From: Vogesella margarita
GTDB lineage: Bacteria > Pseudomonadota > Gammaproteobacteria > Burkholderiales > Chromobacteriaceae
Assembly: GCF_028548475.1 (NCBI RefSeq)
Contig: NZ_JAQQLE010000003.1
Span: forward strand, 1 to 64,000
DNA length: 64,000 nucleotides
Direction: 5' to 3'
Part shown: positions 48,384 to 58,616 of the stretch, in pieces
How the letters are laid out: each line of letters opens with the position of its first letter
Numbering within the stretch: the first letter of the stretch is position 1
Position numbers and translations under genes: made by a program
The notes under the pieces: model-generated
Told to the model about the DNA's origin: nothing
What the model saw: only the letters and a program-made list of their open reading frames with translations
Databases searched by the model: none

Positions 48384-50471
48384 TCAGAAACCGCCCACCG
48401 CTTCTTTGGGCGCGTCCAGCAACCCGGCATCGCGCAACAGGGTATCGGCCATCTCGCTGTCACCCATCTCGCGGTACAGCTGCGCCAACTCGGCAATGGC
48501 CGCCTGCTCCGACAGCTCGCCCGCCACCGACACCGGTTGCGGGTCGTTGGCGGCAAAGTCGACGGCGCGACGCGTGACGACCGGCTCCGGAACGGGTTCA
48601 GGGATCGGCTTCGGGGTGGGATCTGCCAACGCTGGCAAGACATCTTCTGCCGCAGGCAACGGCACCTCGGGCGCCTCGACCTCGGCCGGCGCCGACGCCA
48701 GCACCACGGCCTCGCCCATCGGCCGCTCGATGGCGCGATACAGCGGATTGTCCGCGTCCAGCGTGGCGCCCAGCTGCTGCACCCGTACCCACAGACTGCT
48801 CAGCGGACCGAATACCGCCAGCACGTCCAGCGCCAGCGACTCGAACTCGCCGCGATTACCCTGCGCAGCGATCAGGTCGAGCAACTTGATGCGCAGATCC
48901 TCGCGCTCCGGCGCGGCATCCAGCGCGTTGCGCAGCAGCGCCTCGGCAGCCTCGCGTCGCTCATACGCCAGCAACACCTCCACTTCGGCCAGCACGTCGA
49001 CCGTGTCGAGCCGGATCCCGTCGGCCGGCGGCGAAGCGGGTTCGACCGCTGCGACAAGCGGCGGCGGCGCGACCGACGCCGGGCTCGTTTCCGCGACGGC
49101 GAACGCCGGTTTCTGCTTGCGACGCCGCAGCAACATCCAGGCCAGCAGGCTGGCCACGGAAACGCCGCCGACACCGGTCAGCACCCACTCCGTCAAGCGG
49201 CCATCAAGAAACGCCGCTTCACCCTCCGACAAGGGCGGCATCGCGGGTGCGGCGCTGGCCGGTGCCGGGCTGGCCTCCAGCCGGCTGATCTCCGCCTCCA
49301 GCCATTTCATGCGCTGTTGTGCCGCTTTCAACTGCTGGTCGATCTGCCCGGATGGCACCGGCGCCACCGCCGAGGGCGCGGAAGCGGCCGGGGCCGGCGC
49401 TGCGGCCTTGACCTTGGCTGGAGCGCTCGCCGGCGCGTCTTGCTTGCCGGTAGCACCCGCGGGCTTGCCGTCCGGGAATACCAGCCAGGCACCGGCGAAC
49501 AGCAGGTCGCGGTCACCGCCGGCAAAGGCCTGCGGGTTGCGGGCCAGCACTTCCGCCATCCAGGCCTGCCGTGTGGCCGGAGCGTAGCGCTGCGCCAGCC
49601 GGTTGAGACTATCCCCCGCCTTGACACGGTAGCCATCCACCGGCAAGGCCTGTGCCGACGGGGCCACATGTTTGCGATAGCGCTGGCCGGCCTTGGGCAC
49701 GGCCACACTGAAACGGCGCACCACCTCGGTCTCACCCAGGCGTGCCTGCAGTTCGAAACCGATGCGGCTGGCCGTGACCGGTTGCGGATGATGCACGCGC
49801 AAGAACTGGCGACCGCCGCGGCTGCGCAGCGTAAAGCGTGTCGCTTGCTCGTCCCCCAGCCCGTGCAGCGCCGCCAGCTGGAACTGGCTGGCGTGCTCAG
49901 CCACCGGCCAGTCGCCCAGCAGTTCGACCTCCATGCGCAGCGGCAGTCCGCGCACCGACAGCAAGCGTCCGGCACCGAAGGCCGGCATGCCGGCACCGCT
50001 GATAAGGGTCGGTTTTTCCGCCGGCAAGGCGTTATGCGACAGCGGTTTCTTGCCTGGTGCCACCGGCCACTGTCCGGATGGAGGCAGCTGGTACTCGCGA
50101 ATGGCGCGGCCGGATGGCCATGACAACTCAAGGGCAAAGCGCAGACCCTGCTCGCGGGGCAGCACCGGTCCCGACAAGGTAATCAGGTAGCGGCCGGGCG
50201 AGATCTCGCTGGTACGGATCGCCAGCTGGCGCACCACTTCGGCGTAAGGACCCAGCATCGGGTAACGCTCCAGCGATGCCAGTGCCGCGCTTGGCGTACT
50301 GAGCCCCGCCTCCGGCTCGACCGCCACCTCGGCATAAAAGGCCTCGTCGGCCGCCGACAGCACCCGCAACGCGCCCAGGCCGGCCCAGGCCGGCAGCACC
50401 GTACAGGCGGCCAGCAAGCCGGCCAGGACCGGACGTAGGGCAAAGCCTGGCTGACGGGGATTCGTTTTCAT
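48384..50471 (-). CDS. FimV-like protein, second copy
   Basis: The 695-residue envelope protein starts with a signal peptide (MKTNPRQPGFALRPVLAGLL, then AACTVLPAWAGLGALRVLSA; cleavage after AWA likely). A FimV-type N-terminal domain follows, then a LysM-like segment (VDGYRVKAGDSLNRLAQRYA, about 277-330), a coiled coil near 380-400, one membrane helix (TGVGGVSVASLLAWMLLRRR, about 430-450) and a Glu/Pro-rich acidic region. The C-terminus ELAQLYREMGDSEMADTLLR, with DAGLL, is the FimV tail motif. It follows fimV by 19 bases, a likely tandem duplication. Confidence 0.7.
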   Translation of the reverse strand: MKTNPRQPGFALRPVLAGLLAACTVLPAWAGLGALRVLSAADEAFYAEVAVEPEAGLSTPSAALASLERYPMLGPYAEVVRQLAIRTSEISPGRYLITLSGPVLPREQGLRFALELSWPSGRAIREYQLPPSGQWPVAPGKKPLSHNALPAEKPTLISGAGMPAFGAGRLLSVRGLPLRMEVELLGDWPVAEHASQFQLAALHGLGDEQATRFTLRSRGGRQFLRVHHPQPVTASRIGFELQARLGETEVVRRFSVAVPKAGQRYRKHVAPSAQALPVDGYRVKAGDSLNRLAQRYAPATRQAWMAEVLARNPQAFAGGDRDLLFAGAWLVFPDGKPAGATGKQDAPASAPAKVKAAAPAPAASAPSAVAPVPSGQIDQQLKAAQQRMKWLEAEISRLEASPAPASAAPAMPPLSEGEAAFLDGRLTEWVLTGVGGVSVASLLAWMLLRRRKQKPAFAVAETSPASVAPPPLVAAVEPASPPADGIRLDTVDVLAEVEVLLAYERREAAEALLRNALDAAPEREDLRIKLLDLIAAQGNRGEFESLALDVLAVFGPLSSLWVRVQQLGATLDADNPLYRAIERPMGEAVVLASAPAEVEAPEVPLPAAEDVLPALADPTPKPIPEPVPEPVVTRRAVDFAANDPQPVSVAGELSEQAAIAELAQLYREMGDSEMADTLLRDAGLLDAPKEAVGGF

Positions 50472-50490
50472 TGACGGGCCAGCAGCAGGA

Positions 50491-52650
50491 TCAAAGCGAG
50501 GACAGCAGGTTGGCGGCTTCCTGCTTCAGCGAACCGTCAGCCTCGGCCACCAGCTCTTCCAGCACTTCGCGTGCGCCGTCCTTGTCCCCCATGTCCAGAT
50601 AAACACGCGCCAGATCCAGTTTGGTCGACAACGGATCGTCCGACACCGACAGGCCGGCGGTGCTGACGGCCGGCGTTTCCGCGCCCAGGCCGTCCAGGCT
50701 GAAGTCGAAATCGATACTGTTGGCATCGGGCTCGGCTGCGGCCAACGTTTCCAGCGGACTGGCTTCGCTTACCGGTTCGTCAAGCTGGAAGTCGAAGTCC
50801 AGCATGTGCTTGTTTTCTTCCGCGACCGGTTCGGCCGGTACCGGCTCCGCCACCACCTGCTCGGCATCGGCCAACAGGCTCTCGATGTCCAGCTCCGGTG
50901 CCAGCGCCTTGGGCGCTGCATCCGCACCAAACGGATCGTCCCCGAGCAGCGCGGCACGCAGCGGATCATCGTCCACCGCGCCTGCCGCCGCGGCAACCGG
51001 TTCCGCTAGCGTGGCGGCGGCCGGCATACTGCCCATCAGTTCGTTGTCGAGGTCGATATCCATCGCGGAGGCCACGATGGCATTGTCGGCCACCGCTTCT
51101 GTGGCTACGGCGACACCGCCATACAGCGCATTGGCAGGATCGATGCCGCGCCCCAGCTTGGCGATCTTGTCCCACAGCGTACCCTGCCCGTCCAGCGCGT
51201 CATGCAGCGCTCTGGCGTGCGGTTCGAAGGCGGAACGATCCTGGCGTGACGCGTAGATTTCCAGCAGTTTAGCCCGCACATCGTGCAGGGTCGGGTCTTT
51301 TGCCAGGGCTTCCTTCAGGATTTCCTCGGCTTGCTGATCGCGACCGTAAGCGAGATAGACTTCGGCTTCGGCGATCGGATCGACATCGCCGGCCTCGGCG
51401 CCACCGATGCCGTTACGGGTGAAGTCGGTCAAGAAAGTATTGCCGGCGACCAAGGGTTCGGTATTGGACTGCTGCAGGGGCTGCTTGCGCAGGGTGCTGG
51501 CCGCGCCAGCGTGGCCCGTCCCCGCGGCACGACGGCGGCGCAGCATGATGATGGCCGCCAGCCCCAGCAATACCGCGGCCAACGCACCGCCAATCAGCGG
51601 CAAGTAGGCCATGACTTGATCCAGCAGCGGTTCGCCACGCTCCTCTGCCGGTGGCGCCGTTTGGGGCGCCGCTGCCGCCTGCAGTGCGTTGAGGCGCTTT
51701 TCCAGTTCGGTGATTTTTTGCTGCGCCTGCTGCAACTGCAGTGCCTGCTCGGAAACCACGGCGGAGGCGTCAACCGCCGGCACCGAGGCCGGAGCGGTGA
51801 CCGGCTCCAGCTTCACCAGCTGCTCCGGCGCAGGCTCGGCCTTGGCGGGCACGGCCGGCACGGTAGCGGGTGCCGCAGCCGGTGCAGCGGCGGTAGCCTG
51901 TGGGGCACGGCCGGCGTCGAGAATACTGTTGCTGCGCTCGCGCCCCAGCGTGCGAATTTTCGACAGCGGCGGCACCTTCAGACGTGCACCGGCACGCAGC
52001 TGGTCGGGATTACCGGCGACGAAGGCCTGCGGATTCGCCTCCAGCAGCGCGGCCATCACCTGGCGCAGCGATACATCGGGCAGCGCCAGCGACGCCGCCA
52101 GCTGGTTCAGGGTCTGCCCCGGATGCACGCTGATACGGTCCGGTGCGACGCGCGGGAGCACGTCGCGCTCGGCGCGCGGCACTGCCGGCAGTCTTGGAGC
52201 GGGGGCCGGCGTCAGCCGTTCGCCCTGCGGCCGGACGGCGGCAGGCGCCGGACTGGACGGCAGCGCGTAGTCGACCGGATCCAGCAGCACGGTATATTCG
52301 CGCACCGAACGGCTGCTCGACATTTTCGCTTCCACCACAAAGCGCAGATAAGGTTCGCTGATCGGCGCCAACGACGTGACACGGATATACGGCCGGCCGT
52401 TGGCACGCTGCGCCAGCGTGAAGCGCAGGCTGCTCAGCAACGGCGCGTAATCGACTTTCAACTCGCGAAAGGTATCCAGGGCGGCCAGGCCGACCCGCTG
52501 CACCTCGCCATCCGAGCCGCTCAGCTCGATTTCGGCACGCAACGGTTCGCCAAGATTGGACTTGACGACGACTCCCCCCAAACCCGCCCAGGCTGCAGAA
52601 GAAAATGCCACTGACAGCATTAATACGCTCAGTTTTTTCTTGGCCAGCAT
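50491..52650 (-). CDS. fimV: FimV pilus assembly / polar hub protein
   Basis: FimV (719 residues) is a cell-pole protein that binds peptidoglycan and supports type IV pili; homologues in Neisseria are called TspA. The signal peptide is MLAKKKLSVLMLSVAFSSAA, then WAGLGGVVVKSNLGEPLRAE, the conserved mature start. LysM-like DRISVHPGQTLNQLAASLAL lies at about 170, a coiled coil near 300-335 and a helix (YLPLIGGALAAVLLGLAAII) near 350-370. Two TPR-like stretches follow (EVYLAYGRDQQAEEILKEAL) and the C-terminal FimV motif KLDLARVYLDMGDKDGAREV. It has its own promoter and an exact repeat word at 50737. Confidence 0.9.
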   Translation of the reverse strand: MLAKKKLSVLMLSVAFSSAAWAGLGGVVVKSNLGEPLRAEIELSGSDGEVQRVGLAALDTFRELKVDYAPLLSSLRFTLAQRANGRPYIRVTSLAPISEPYLRFVVEAKMSSSRSVREYTVLLDPVDYALPSSPAPAAVRPQGERLTPAPAPRLPAVPRAERDVLPRVAPDRISVHPGQTLNQLAASLALPDVSLRQVMAALLEANPQAFVAGNPDQLRAGARLKVPPLSKIRTLGRERSNSILDAGRAPQATAAAPAAAPATVPAVPAKAEPAPEQLVKLEPVTAPASVPAVDASAVVSEQALQLQQAQQKITELEKRLNALQAAAAPQTAPPAEERGEPLLDQVMAYLPLIGGALAAVLLGLAAIIMLRRRRAAGTGHAGAASTLRKQPLQQSNTEPLVAGNTFLTDFTRNGIGGAEAGDVDPIAEAEVYLAYGRDQQAEEILKEALAKDPTLHDVRAKLLEIYASRQDRSAFEPHARALHDALDGQGTLWDKIAKLGRGIDPANALYGGVAVATEAVADNAIVASAMDIDLDNELMGSMPAAATLAEPVAAAAGAVDDDPLRAALLGDDPFGADAAPKALAPELDIESLLADAEQVVAEPVPAEPVAEENKHMLDFDFQLDEPVSEASPLETLAAAEPDANSIDFDFSLDGLGAETPAVSTAGLSVSDDPLSTKLDLARVYLDMGDKDGAREVLEELVAEADGSLKQEAANLLSSL
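50737..50749 (+). repeat. uptake-like 13-mer, inside fimV
   Basis: Exact TGCGGCCAACGTT in the codons for ETLAAAEPD (gene on the minus strand). Confidence 0.75.
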
Positions 52651-52738
52651 TCTTTTTGCTACCTTTCGGTGTGTTGTTTTGCTTTAACGCCACTGCCGCT
52701 CATTTATCCACCATTTGCATAAGCGTGGTACCGGCCGA

Positions 52739-52767
52739 TTTTTAAACCGGCCTGACAAATCTTGCAA
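52739..52767 (-). promoter_or_regulatory. sigma-70 promoter of fimV
   Basis: On the minus strand TTGCAA (52762-52767) and TAAAAA (52739-52744) are 17 bases apart, about 90 bases before fimV. Confidence 0.5.
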
Positions 52768-52814
52768 GCGGATAGCCAGATCAGTATAGCGACATACTAC
52801 CTTGAGATTCCTGC

Positions 52815-53831
52815 TCAGGCAAAATAGCCACGCTTCATCAAGGCTGCAGCCAGCGCCACGCAAGGCTCTGCGGCGCCGGCGCGGACATTGTCGGCCGCCA
52901 GCCAGAACGACACGGTGCCGCCCGCCGTCTGCCGCACGCGGCTGACCCAGACCGCCTCGTTACCGGACGCTTCCAGTGGCGTGACATAAGGCAGCTCACC
53001 ACGCGGATCGTCGACGATTTGCAGGCCGCCGGCAGCCAGCAGCTCGCGCGCCTTGTCCGCAGTCAGCGGATCGCGGGTCTGCAGCGTCACTGCCCAGCCG
53101 TGACCGAAGAACACCGGCACCCGCACGCAGCTGGCTTCGACGCGCAGCTGTGGCTCGGCCAGCACCTTGTGCAGCTCGTCGACCAGCGACTGCTCTTCTT
53201 CGCTGATGCCCTGCTCGTCCACGTCGCCGATCTGCGGCAACACGTTGAAGGAGATACGCTTCGGGTAGACCTCCAGCTCGACGTCGCGCGCACCAAACAG
53301 CGCGGTGGTCTGGTTGGCCAGCTCTTCCAGCGCGGCGCGGCCGGTGCCGGACACCGACTGGTAAGTGGCGACGGTGACCCGCTCCAGGCCGCAGGCCTGC
53401 AGTGCGGCCAACGCCTTGGCCACCGGCGTCACCGTGCAGTTCGGCACCGCCAGCAACAGACCTTCACCGAGATCGTCCAGCGCGGCGTCGTTGATACCGG
53501 GCACCACCAGCGGCACGTCTTCGGACAGGCGATACACGGCGCTGAAGTCGATCACGGCGCAACCGGCGTTGCGCGCTTCCGGCACGAAGCGGCGCGACAG
53601 CTCGCTGCCGCCGACAAAGATCGCCAGCGAGGCATTGGCAAAGTCAAAATCCTCCACCGAGGCCACATCCAGCTCGAGATTGCCCAGCGACACGGTCTCG
53701 CCGTCCTTTTCCGCCACATCCAGCGCGAACACGCGACCGATAGGCAGCGCGCGTTCGGCCAGCAATTCAAGCACGGCTTCGCCAACCAGCGAGGTGGCAC
53801 CAACAACAGCAATACGCAGGGTTTCAGACAT
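52815..53831 (-). CDS. usg: aspartate-semialdehyde dehydrogenase family protein, Usg-like paralogue
   Basis: The 338-residue protein has the dinucleotide-binding start RIAVVGATSLVGEAVLELLA and the ASD-like middle, ending with YVTPLEASGNEAVWVSRVRQ. It belongs to the USG-1/Asd2-like group next to the true asd. It keeps a Cys at the catalytic place (LLAVPNCTVTPVAKALAALQ), so dehydrogenase activity is not excluded. In E. coli usg also precedes truA. Role unknown; asd at 53900 probably does the main reaction. Confidence 0.82.
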   Translation of the reverse strand: MSETLRIAVVGATSLVGEAVLELLAERALPIGRVFALDVAEKDGETVSLGNLELDVASVEDFDFANASLAIFVGGSELSRRFVPEARNAGCAVIDFSAVYRLSEDVPLVVPGINDAALDDLGEGLLLAVPNCTVTPVAKALAALQACGLERVTVATYQSVSGTGRAALEELANQTTALFGARDVELEVYPKRISFNVLPQIGDVDEQGISEEEQSLVDELHKVLAEPQLRVEASCVRVPVFFGHGWAVTLQTRDPLTADKARELLAAGGLQIVDDPRGELPYVTPLEASGNEAVWVSRVRQTAGGTVSFWLAADNVRAGAAEPCVALAAALMKRGYFA

Positions 53832-53899
53832 TCATTTATCCAGTTCTAGAAAACAGAAAGGGCGCCGCTGGCGCCCTTGGCTAACAGTATCGCACTATT

Positions 53900-55006
53900 T
53901 TAGCGTTCAATCAGGATCCGCAACATACGGCGCAGCGGTTCGGCCGCGCCCCACAGCAGCTGGTCGCCGATCACGAAGGCCGACAGGTACTCGCCGCCCA
54001 TGTTCAGCTTGCGCACACGGCCGACGCCGATCTGCAGACCGCCGGTGATGGCTGCCGGTGTCAGTTCCTTGACGGTGATGTCGCGGTCGTTCGGCACCCA
54101 CTTCACCCAGTCGTTGCCGGACTTGATGATGGCTTCGATCTCTTCCAGCGGCAGGTCTTTTTTCAGTTTCACGGTCAGTGCCAGGCTGTGGCAGCGCATG
54201 GCGCCGATGCGCACGCACAGACCGTCAACCGGAACGGTCGCCGTGTTGCCGAGGATCTTGTTCACCTCGGCCTGGCCCTTCCACTCTTCCTTGGACTGGC
54301 CGTTGTCCAGCTGCTTGTCGATCCACGGGATCAGGCCGCCGGCGAGCGGCGCGCCGAAGAATTCGGTCGGCACGTCTTCGCGGATGGCGGCGGCCACCTT
54401 GCGGTCGATGTCCAGAATGGCGGACGATGGTGTGGCCAGTTCGTCGGCCACGGCATCATGCACGACGCCCATGCCCTTCAGCAGTTCGCGCATGTGGTTG
54501 GCGCCACCACCGGAGGCCGCCTGGTAGGTCATCGAGGACACCCACTCCACCAGGCCTTCGCGGAACAGCCCACCCATGCCCATCAGCATGATGGAGTTGG
54601 TGCAGTTACCGCCGATGAAGTCCTTCACGCCGTTGGCGAGGCCCGCTTCGATCACGTTGCTGTTGACCGGGTCGAGCACGATGATGGCGTTGTCTTCCAT
54701 GCGCAGGGTGGAGGCGGCGTCGATCCAGTAGCCGTTCCAGCCCGCCTCGCGCAGCTTGGCGTACACCTCGGTGGTGTAGTCGCCGCCCTGGCAGGTGACG
54801 ATGGCGTCCATTGCCTTCAGCTCGTCGATGTTACGCGCGTCTTTCAGCGGTGGTACGTCGCGGCCAACGTTGGGAGCGGCGCCACCGACATTGGAGGTCG
54901 TGAAGAACACCGGTTCGTCGATAACGGCAAAATCATTCTCTTCCAGCATGCGCTGCATCAGCACGGAACCGACCATGCCGCGCCAGCCAACAAAACCTAC
55001 TCGCAC
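53900..55006 (-). CDS. asd: aspartate-semialdehyde dehydrogenase
   Basis: Asd (368 residues) reduces aspartyl phosphate with NADPH on the way to lysine, methionine and threonine. [20 protein letters not shown] is the start, the catalytic Cys is in [20 protein letters not shown], and [20 protein letters not shown] has the catalytic His. The start is a GTG at 55006 with AGGAG eight bases upstream. It is the Gram-negative type. An imperfect repeat lies at about 54859. Confidence 0.96.
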   Translation of the reverse strand: MRVGFVGWRGMVGSVLMQRMLEENDFAVIDEPVFFTTSNVGGAAPNVGRDVPPLKDARNIDELKAMDAIVTCQGGDYTTEVYAKLREAGWNGYWIDAASTLRMEDNAIIVLDPVNSNVIEAGLANGVKDFIGGNCTNSIMLMGMGGLFREGLVEWVSSMTYQAASGGGANHMRELLKGMGVVHDAVADELATPSSAILDIDRKVAAAIREDVPTEFFGAPLAGGLIPWIDKQLDNGQSKEEWKGQAEVNKILGNTATVPVDGLCVRIGAMRCHSLALTVKLKKDLPLEEIEAIIKSGNDWVKWVPNDRDITVKELTPAAITGGLQIGVGRVRKLNMGGEYLSAFVIGDQLLWGAAEPLRRMLRILIER

Positions 55007-55082
55007 GATAATTCTCCTGAATGTCTTGGGTGTTTGAAACTGTCTCGCCAGCCATCTCTTGACAGACCGGCTTTATGTAGTG

Positions 55083-55137
55083 ATCAACCCCATTGTGCAG
55101 GGCAACAGCGGCACGCACAATGGGGTTGATGTTTTTT
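55083..55137 (+). terminator. strong terminator oriented to the plus strand, without a plus-strand gene
   Basis: ATCAACCCCATTGTGC (55083-55098) pairs perfectly with GCACAATGGGGTTGAT (55115-55130), followed by GTTTTTT on the plus strand. On the minus strand, in which leuB and asd are read, no U-run follows. It may still cut leuB-asd transcription as a hairpin, or it may end an antisense transcript. Confidence 0.65.
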
Positions 55138-55162
55138 ATTCAAACAACATTAAATATGCAAA

Positions 55163-56227
55163 TTACAGGGCAGCCACCACCGCGTCACCCATGCCGGAGC
55201 AGCTGACTTTCTCGCAACCGGCTTCAAAAATATCTGCAGTACGGTAGCCCTGCGCCAGCACCGTTTTCACCGCGTTTTCCACGCGCTGGGCGGCGGCTTC
55301 CTGGTTGAAGGTGTAGCGCAGCATCATCGCCGCCGACAGGATGGTGGCCAGCGGGTTGGCCAGGTCCTTGCCGGCGATATCCGGTGCCGAGCCGTGGCTA
55401 GGCTCGTACAGGCCCTTGTTGTTCTGGTCCAGCGACGCCGACGGCAGCATGCCGATGGAGCCGGTCAGCATCGAGGCTTCGTCGGACAGGATGTCGCCGA
55501 AGATGTTGCCGGTCACCATCACGTCGAACTGCTTCGGATTGCGCACCAGCTGCATCGCGGCGTTGTCCACATACATGTGGCTCAACTCCACCTGCGGGTA
55601 CTCGCGCGCCACGTCGATCATGATTTCTTTCCAGAACTCGGTGGTCTCCAGCACGTTGGCCTTGTCCACCGAGCACAACTTCTTGTTGCGCTTCATCGCG
55701 ATGCCGAAGGCGACATGGGCGATGCGACGGATTTCGCCCTCGCTGTAGCGCATGGTGTTGTACGCCTCGCGCTCGCCCAGCTCGTTGACGGCGATGCCGC
55801 GCGGCTGGCCGAAGTAGATGTCGCCGGTCAGCTCGCGCACGATCATGATGTCGAGGCCGGACACCACTTCCGGCTTCAGCGTCGACGCGTTGGCCAGTTC
55901 CGGATACAGGATCGCCGGACGCAGGTTGGCGAACAGATTCAGATCCTTGCGGATCGCCAACAGGCCGCGTTCCGGGCGCAGCGCGCGCTCCAGATTGTCG
56001 TACTGCGGGCCGCCGACGGCGCCGAGCAGCACCGCGTCGGCATCGCGACACAGGTTCTGCGTGAACGACGGATAAGGATGGCCGAACTCGTCGTAGGCGG
56101 CGCCACCCAGCGGCGCCCGCTCCATCTCGATCGGCAGGCCGTCGCTGCGCAACACTTCCAGCACGCGCTGTGCCTGGGCAATGATTTCCGGACCGATGCC
56201 GTCACCCGGCAAGACTGCAATTTTCAT
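55163..56227 (-). CDS. leuB: 3-isopropylmalate dehydrogenase
   Basis: LeuB (354 residues) oxidises and decarboxylates 3-isopropylmalate in leucine synthesis. Features: [60 protein letters not shown] (substrate Arg residues) and [23 protein letters not shown] 56227 was chosen; another ATG at 56236 adds three residues. It is downstream of leuD with a repeat hairpin between. Confidence 0.96.
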   Translation of the reverse strand: MKIAVLPGDGIGPEIIAQAQRVLEVLRSDGLPIEMERAPLGGAAYDEFGHPYPSFTQNLCRDADAVLLGAVGGPQYDNLERALRPERGLLAIRKDLNLFANLRPAILYPELANASTLKPEVVSGLDIMIVRELTGDIYFGQPRGIAVNELGEREAYNTMRYSEGEIRRIAHVAFGIAMKRNKKLCSVDKANVLETTEFWKEIMIDVAREYPQVELSHMYVDNAAMQLVRNPKQFDVMVTGNIFGDILSDEASMLTGSIGMLPSASLDQNNKGLYEPSHGSAPDIAGKDLANPLATILSAAMMLRYTFNQEAAAQRVENAVKTVLAQGYRTADIFEAGCEKVSCSGMGDAVVAAL

Positions 56228-56253
56228 GATCTTCATCCCGTAGCGTGGAGGAC

Positions 56254-56280
56254 AAGGTTGGCCGCACTGCGGCCAACCTT
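56254..56280. repeat. inverted uptake-like pair between leuD and leuB
   Basis: AAGGTTGGCCGCA (56254-56266) and TGCGGCCAACCTT (56268-56280), both exact, are separated by one base. The 61-base gap between leuD and leuB is mostly this hairpin, inside a presumed operon. Confidence 0.8.
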
Positions 56281-56291
56281 TGAGGGTGGGT

Positions 56292-56930
56292 TCAGGCAAA
56301 CAGCCACGGCTGCGCCGCGCGGTGCTTGCTCTCGAAGGCCTTGATCTCGGCTTCGTGCTTCAGCGTCAGGCCGATTTCGTCCAGGCCGCCGAGCAGGCAG
56401 TGCTTGCGGTGCTCTGTGACGTCGAAGGCGAACACCTTGCCGCACGGCGTGGTGATGGTCTGCGCCGCCAGGTCCACGTTCAGGCGGTAGCCTTCATTGG
56501 CCTCGCACTCGCGGAACAGCTGGTCGACCACTTCGGCCGGCTGCACGATGGGCAGCAGGCCGTTCTTGAAGCAGTTGTTGAAGAAGATGTCGGCGAAGCT
56601 CGGCGCGATGATGACGCGGAAGCCCTGGTCTTCCAGTGCCCACGGCGCGTGTTCGCGCGAAGAGCCGCAGCCGAAGTTCTCGCGTGCCAGCAGCACCTGC
56701 GCGCCGGCGTAGCGCGGGAAGTTCAGCACGAAATCCGGGTTCAGCGGACGCTGGCTGTTGTCCATGCCCGGCTCGCCGTGATCGAGGTAACGCCACTCGT
56801 CGAACAGGTTGGGGCCGAAACCGGAACGCTTGATCGACTTCAGGAATTGCTTGGGAATGATCGCGTCGGTATCGACGTTGGCGCGATCCAGCGGGCACAC
56901 CAGCCCGTTCAGTGTAGTAAATGCCTTCAT
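56292..56930 (-). CDS. leuD: 3-isopropylmalate dehydratase small subunit
   Basis: LeuD (212 residues) is the swivelling subunit of isopropylmalate isomerase. The signature [20 protein letters not shown] is at about 72-91. [39 protein letters not shown] is the typical start. Its ATG overlaps the stop of the entericidin-like gene (ATGA), so its translation is coupled to that tiny gene. Confidence 0.96.
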   Translation of the reverse strand: MKAFTTLNGLVCPLDRANVDTDAIIPKQFLKSIKRSGFGPNLFDEWRYLDHGEPGMDNSQRPLNPDFVLNFPRYAGAQVLLARENFGCGSSREHAPWALEDQGFRVIIAPSFADIFFNNCFKNGLLPIVQPAEVVDQLFRECEANEGYRLNVDLAAQTITTPCGKVFAFDVTEHRKHCLLGGLDEIGLTLKHEAEIKAFESKHRAAQPWLFA

Positions 56931-57049
56931 TGTGCAGCCCTTTCAATGGCGGAACCCGCGCTCCTGATGTCCTTGCCGATGCCGGATACGGTATTGCAGG
57001 CGGTCATGGCGAACACGATGGTCAGGGCGGTCAGAATTCGGGTAGTCAT
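56927..57049 (-). CDS. entericidin A/B family small lipoprotein
   Basis: The 40-residue ORF, too short for most gene finders, reads [20 protein letters not shown], then [20 protein letters not shown]. It has a lipoprotein signal with lipobox FAMTAC and the entericidin core NTVxGxGxDIxxxGxAIExAA. Entericidins are small outer-membrane lipoproteins linked to stress-induced lysis. Its TGA overlaps the leuD ATG. A gene like this between leuC and leuD is common in betaproteobacteria. Confidence 0.88.
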   Translation of the reverse strand: MTTRILTALTIVFAMTACNTVSGIGKDIRSAGSAIERAAQ

Positions 57050-57122
57050 GGCTTGAGTCCTTGCAGGCGGTCACACAAAGGAGGCAGTTTGACACTGCGG
57101 CCAGCGTGTGACCAGCCGTCGA

Positions 57123-58529
57123 TCACAGGGTTCGGATGTCCACAAAGTGGCCGGCCACCGCGGCAGCCGCGGCCATCGCCGGGCTCACCAGGTGGGTACG
57201 GCCGCCTTGACCCTGACGACCTTCAAAGTTGCGGTTGGAGGTGGACGCGCAGCGCTCGCCCGGCTGCAGGCGGTCGGCGTTCATCGCCAGGCACATGGAG
57301 CAGCCCGGTTCGCGCCATTCAAAGCCGGCTGCCACGAACACCTTGTCCAGGCCTTCCTGTTCGGCCTGTGCCTTCACCAGGCCGGAGCCCGGCACCACCA
57401 GCACCTGCTTGACGTTGGCCGCCTTGCTGCGGCCCTTGGCCACCGCGGCGGCTTCGCGCAGGTCTTCGATGCGGCTGTTGGTACAGGAGCCGATGAACAC
57501 GATATCCACCGGGATCTCGTTGATCGGGGTATTGGCTTGCAGACCCATATAGGCCAGCGCGCGCTCGATGGAGCCCTTCTTCACCGGGTCGGCTTCCTGC
57601 GCCGGGTCTGGCACGCGGCCGTTGATGTCGGTCACCATTTCCGGCGAGGTGCCCCAGGTTACCTGCGGCTGGATCTCGGCAGCATCCAGTACCACCACGG
57701 CGTCGAAGTGCGCGCCTTCGTCGGTGTGCAGCGTGTTCCAGTAGGCCACGGCGGCATCCCACTGCTCGGCCTTCGGCGCGAACGGACGCCCTTTCACGTA
57801 GTCGATGGTCTTCTGGTCCACCGCCACCAGGCCGGAACGGGCACCCGCTTCGATGGCCATATTGCACAGGCTCATGCGGCCTTCCATCGACAGCTCGCGG
57901 ATCGCTTCGCCGCCGAATTCGATGGCGTAGCCGGTACCGCCGGCGGTGCCGATCTTGCCGATGATCGCCAGCGCCACGTCCTTGCCGGTGATGCCAACCG
58001 GCAGCTTGCCGTCCACGCGCACCAGCATGTTCTTGGATTTCTTCGCCACCAGCGTCTGGGTGGCCATCACATGCTCGACCTCGGAAGTACCAATGCCGTG
58101 CGCCAGCGCGCCGAAGGCGCCGTGGGTGGAGGTGTGGCTGTCACCACAGACCACGGTCATGCCCGGCAGGGTAGCGCCCTGCTCCGGCCCCATCACGTGC
58201 ACGATGCCCTGGCCCTTGTCCTTGAACGGGAAGTAGGCGAGCGCGCCGAAGGCCTTGATGTTGGCGTCCAGCGTCTCTACCTGCTGGCGCGAGATCGGGT
58301 CCTTGATGCCCTCGTCCCAGTGGTCGGTCGGCGTGTTGTGGTCGGCGGTCGACACCACCGAGTCCACGCGCCACAGCGGACGATTGGCCAGCTTCAGGCC
58401 TTCGAAGGCTTGCGGGCTGGTCACTTCGTGGACCAGGTGACGGTCAATATAGAGCAATACGGTGCCGTCTGCTTCTTCGTGCACCACGTGGCTGCTCCAC
58501 AGCTTGTCGTAGAGGGTCTGTGCGGTCAT
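57123..58529 (-). CDS. leuC: 3-isopropylmalate dehydratase large subunit
   Basis: LeuC (468 residues) is the [4Fe-4S] subunit of isopropylmalate isomerase. The cluster cysteines are in [20 protein letters not shown] and [40 protein letters not shown] and [20 protein letters not shown] are family motifs. ATG 58529 ([16 protein letters not shown]) was chosen over 32 extra upstream codons. It is first in leuC-entericidin-leuD-leuB. Confidence 0.97.
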   Translation of the reverse strand: MTAQTLYDKLWSSHVVHEEADGTVLLYIDRHLVHEVTSPQAFEGLKLANRPLWRVDSVVSTADHNTPTDHWDEGIKDPISRQQVETLDANIKAFGALAYFPFKDKGQGIVHVMGPEQGATLPGMTVVCGDSHTSTHGAFGALAHGIGTSEVEHVMATQTLVAKKSKNMLVRVDGKLPVGITGKDVALAIIGKIGTAGGTGYAIEFGGEAIRELSMEGRMSLCNMAIEAGARSGLVAVDQKTIDYVKGRPFAPKAEQWDAAVAYWNTLHTDEGAHFDAVVVLDAAEIQPQVTWGTSPEMVTDINGRVPDPAQEADPVKKGSIERALAYMGLQANTPINEIPVDIVFIGSCTNSRIEDLREAAAVAKGRSKAANVKQVLVVPGSGLVKAQAEQEGLDKVFVAAGFEWREPGCSMCLAMNADRLQPGERCASTSNRNFEGRQGQGGRTHLVSPAMAAAAAVAGHFVDIRTL

Positions 58530-58616
58530 GGTTCTGTTTTCCCGATGAGTTTGCCGACAACATCCGGCAGTGGATCCGGTCATTCTGTCACGTCCGCCGG
58601 GGGCGGAACAGGCCGT

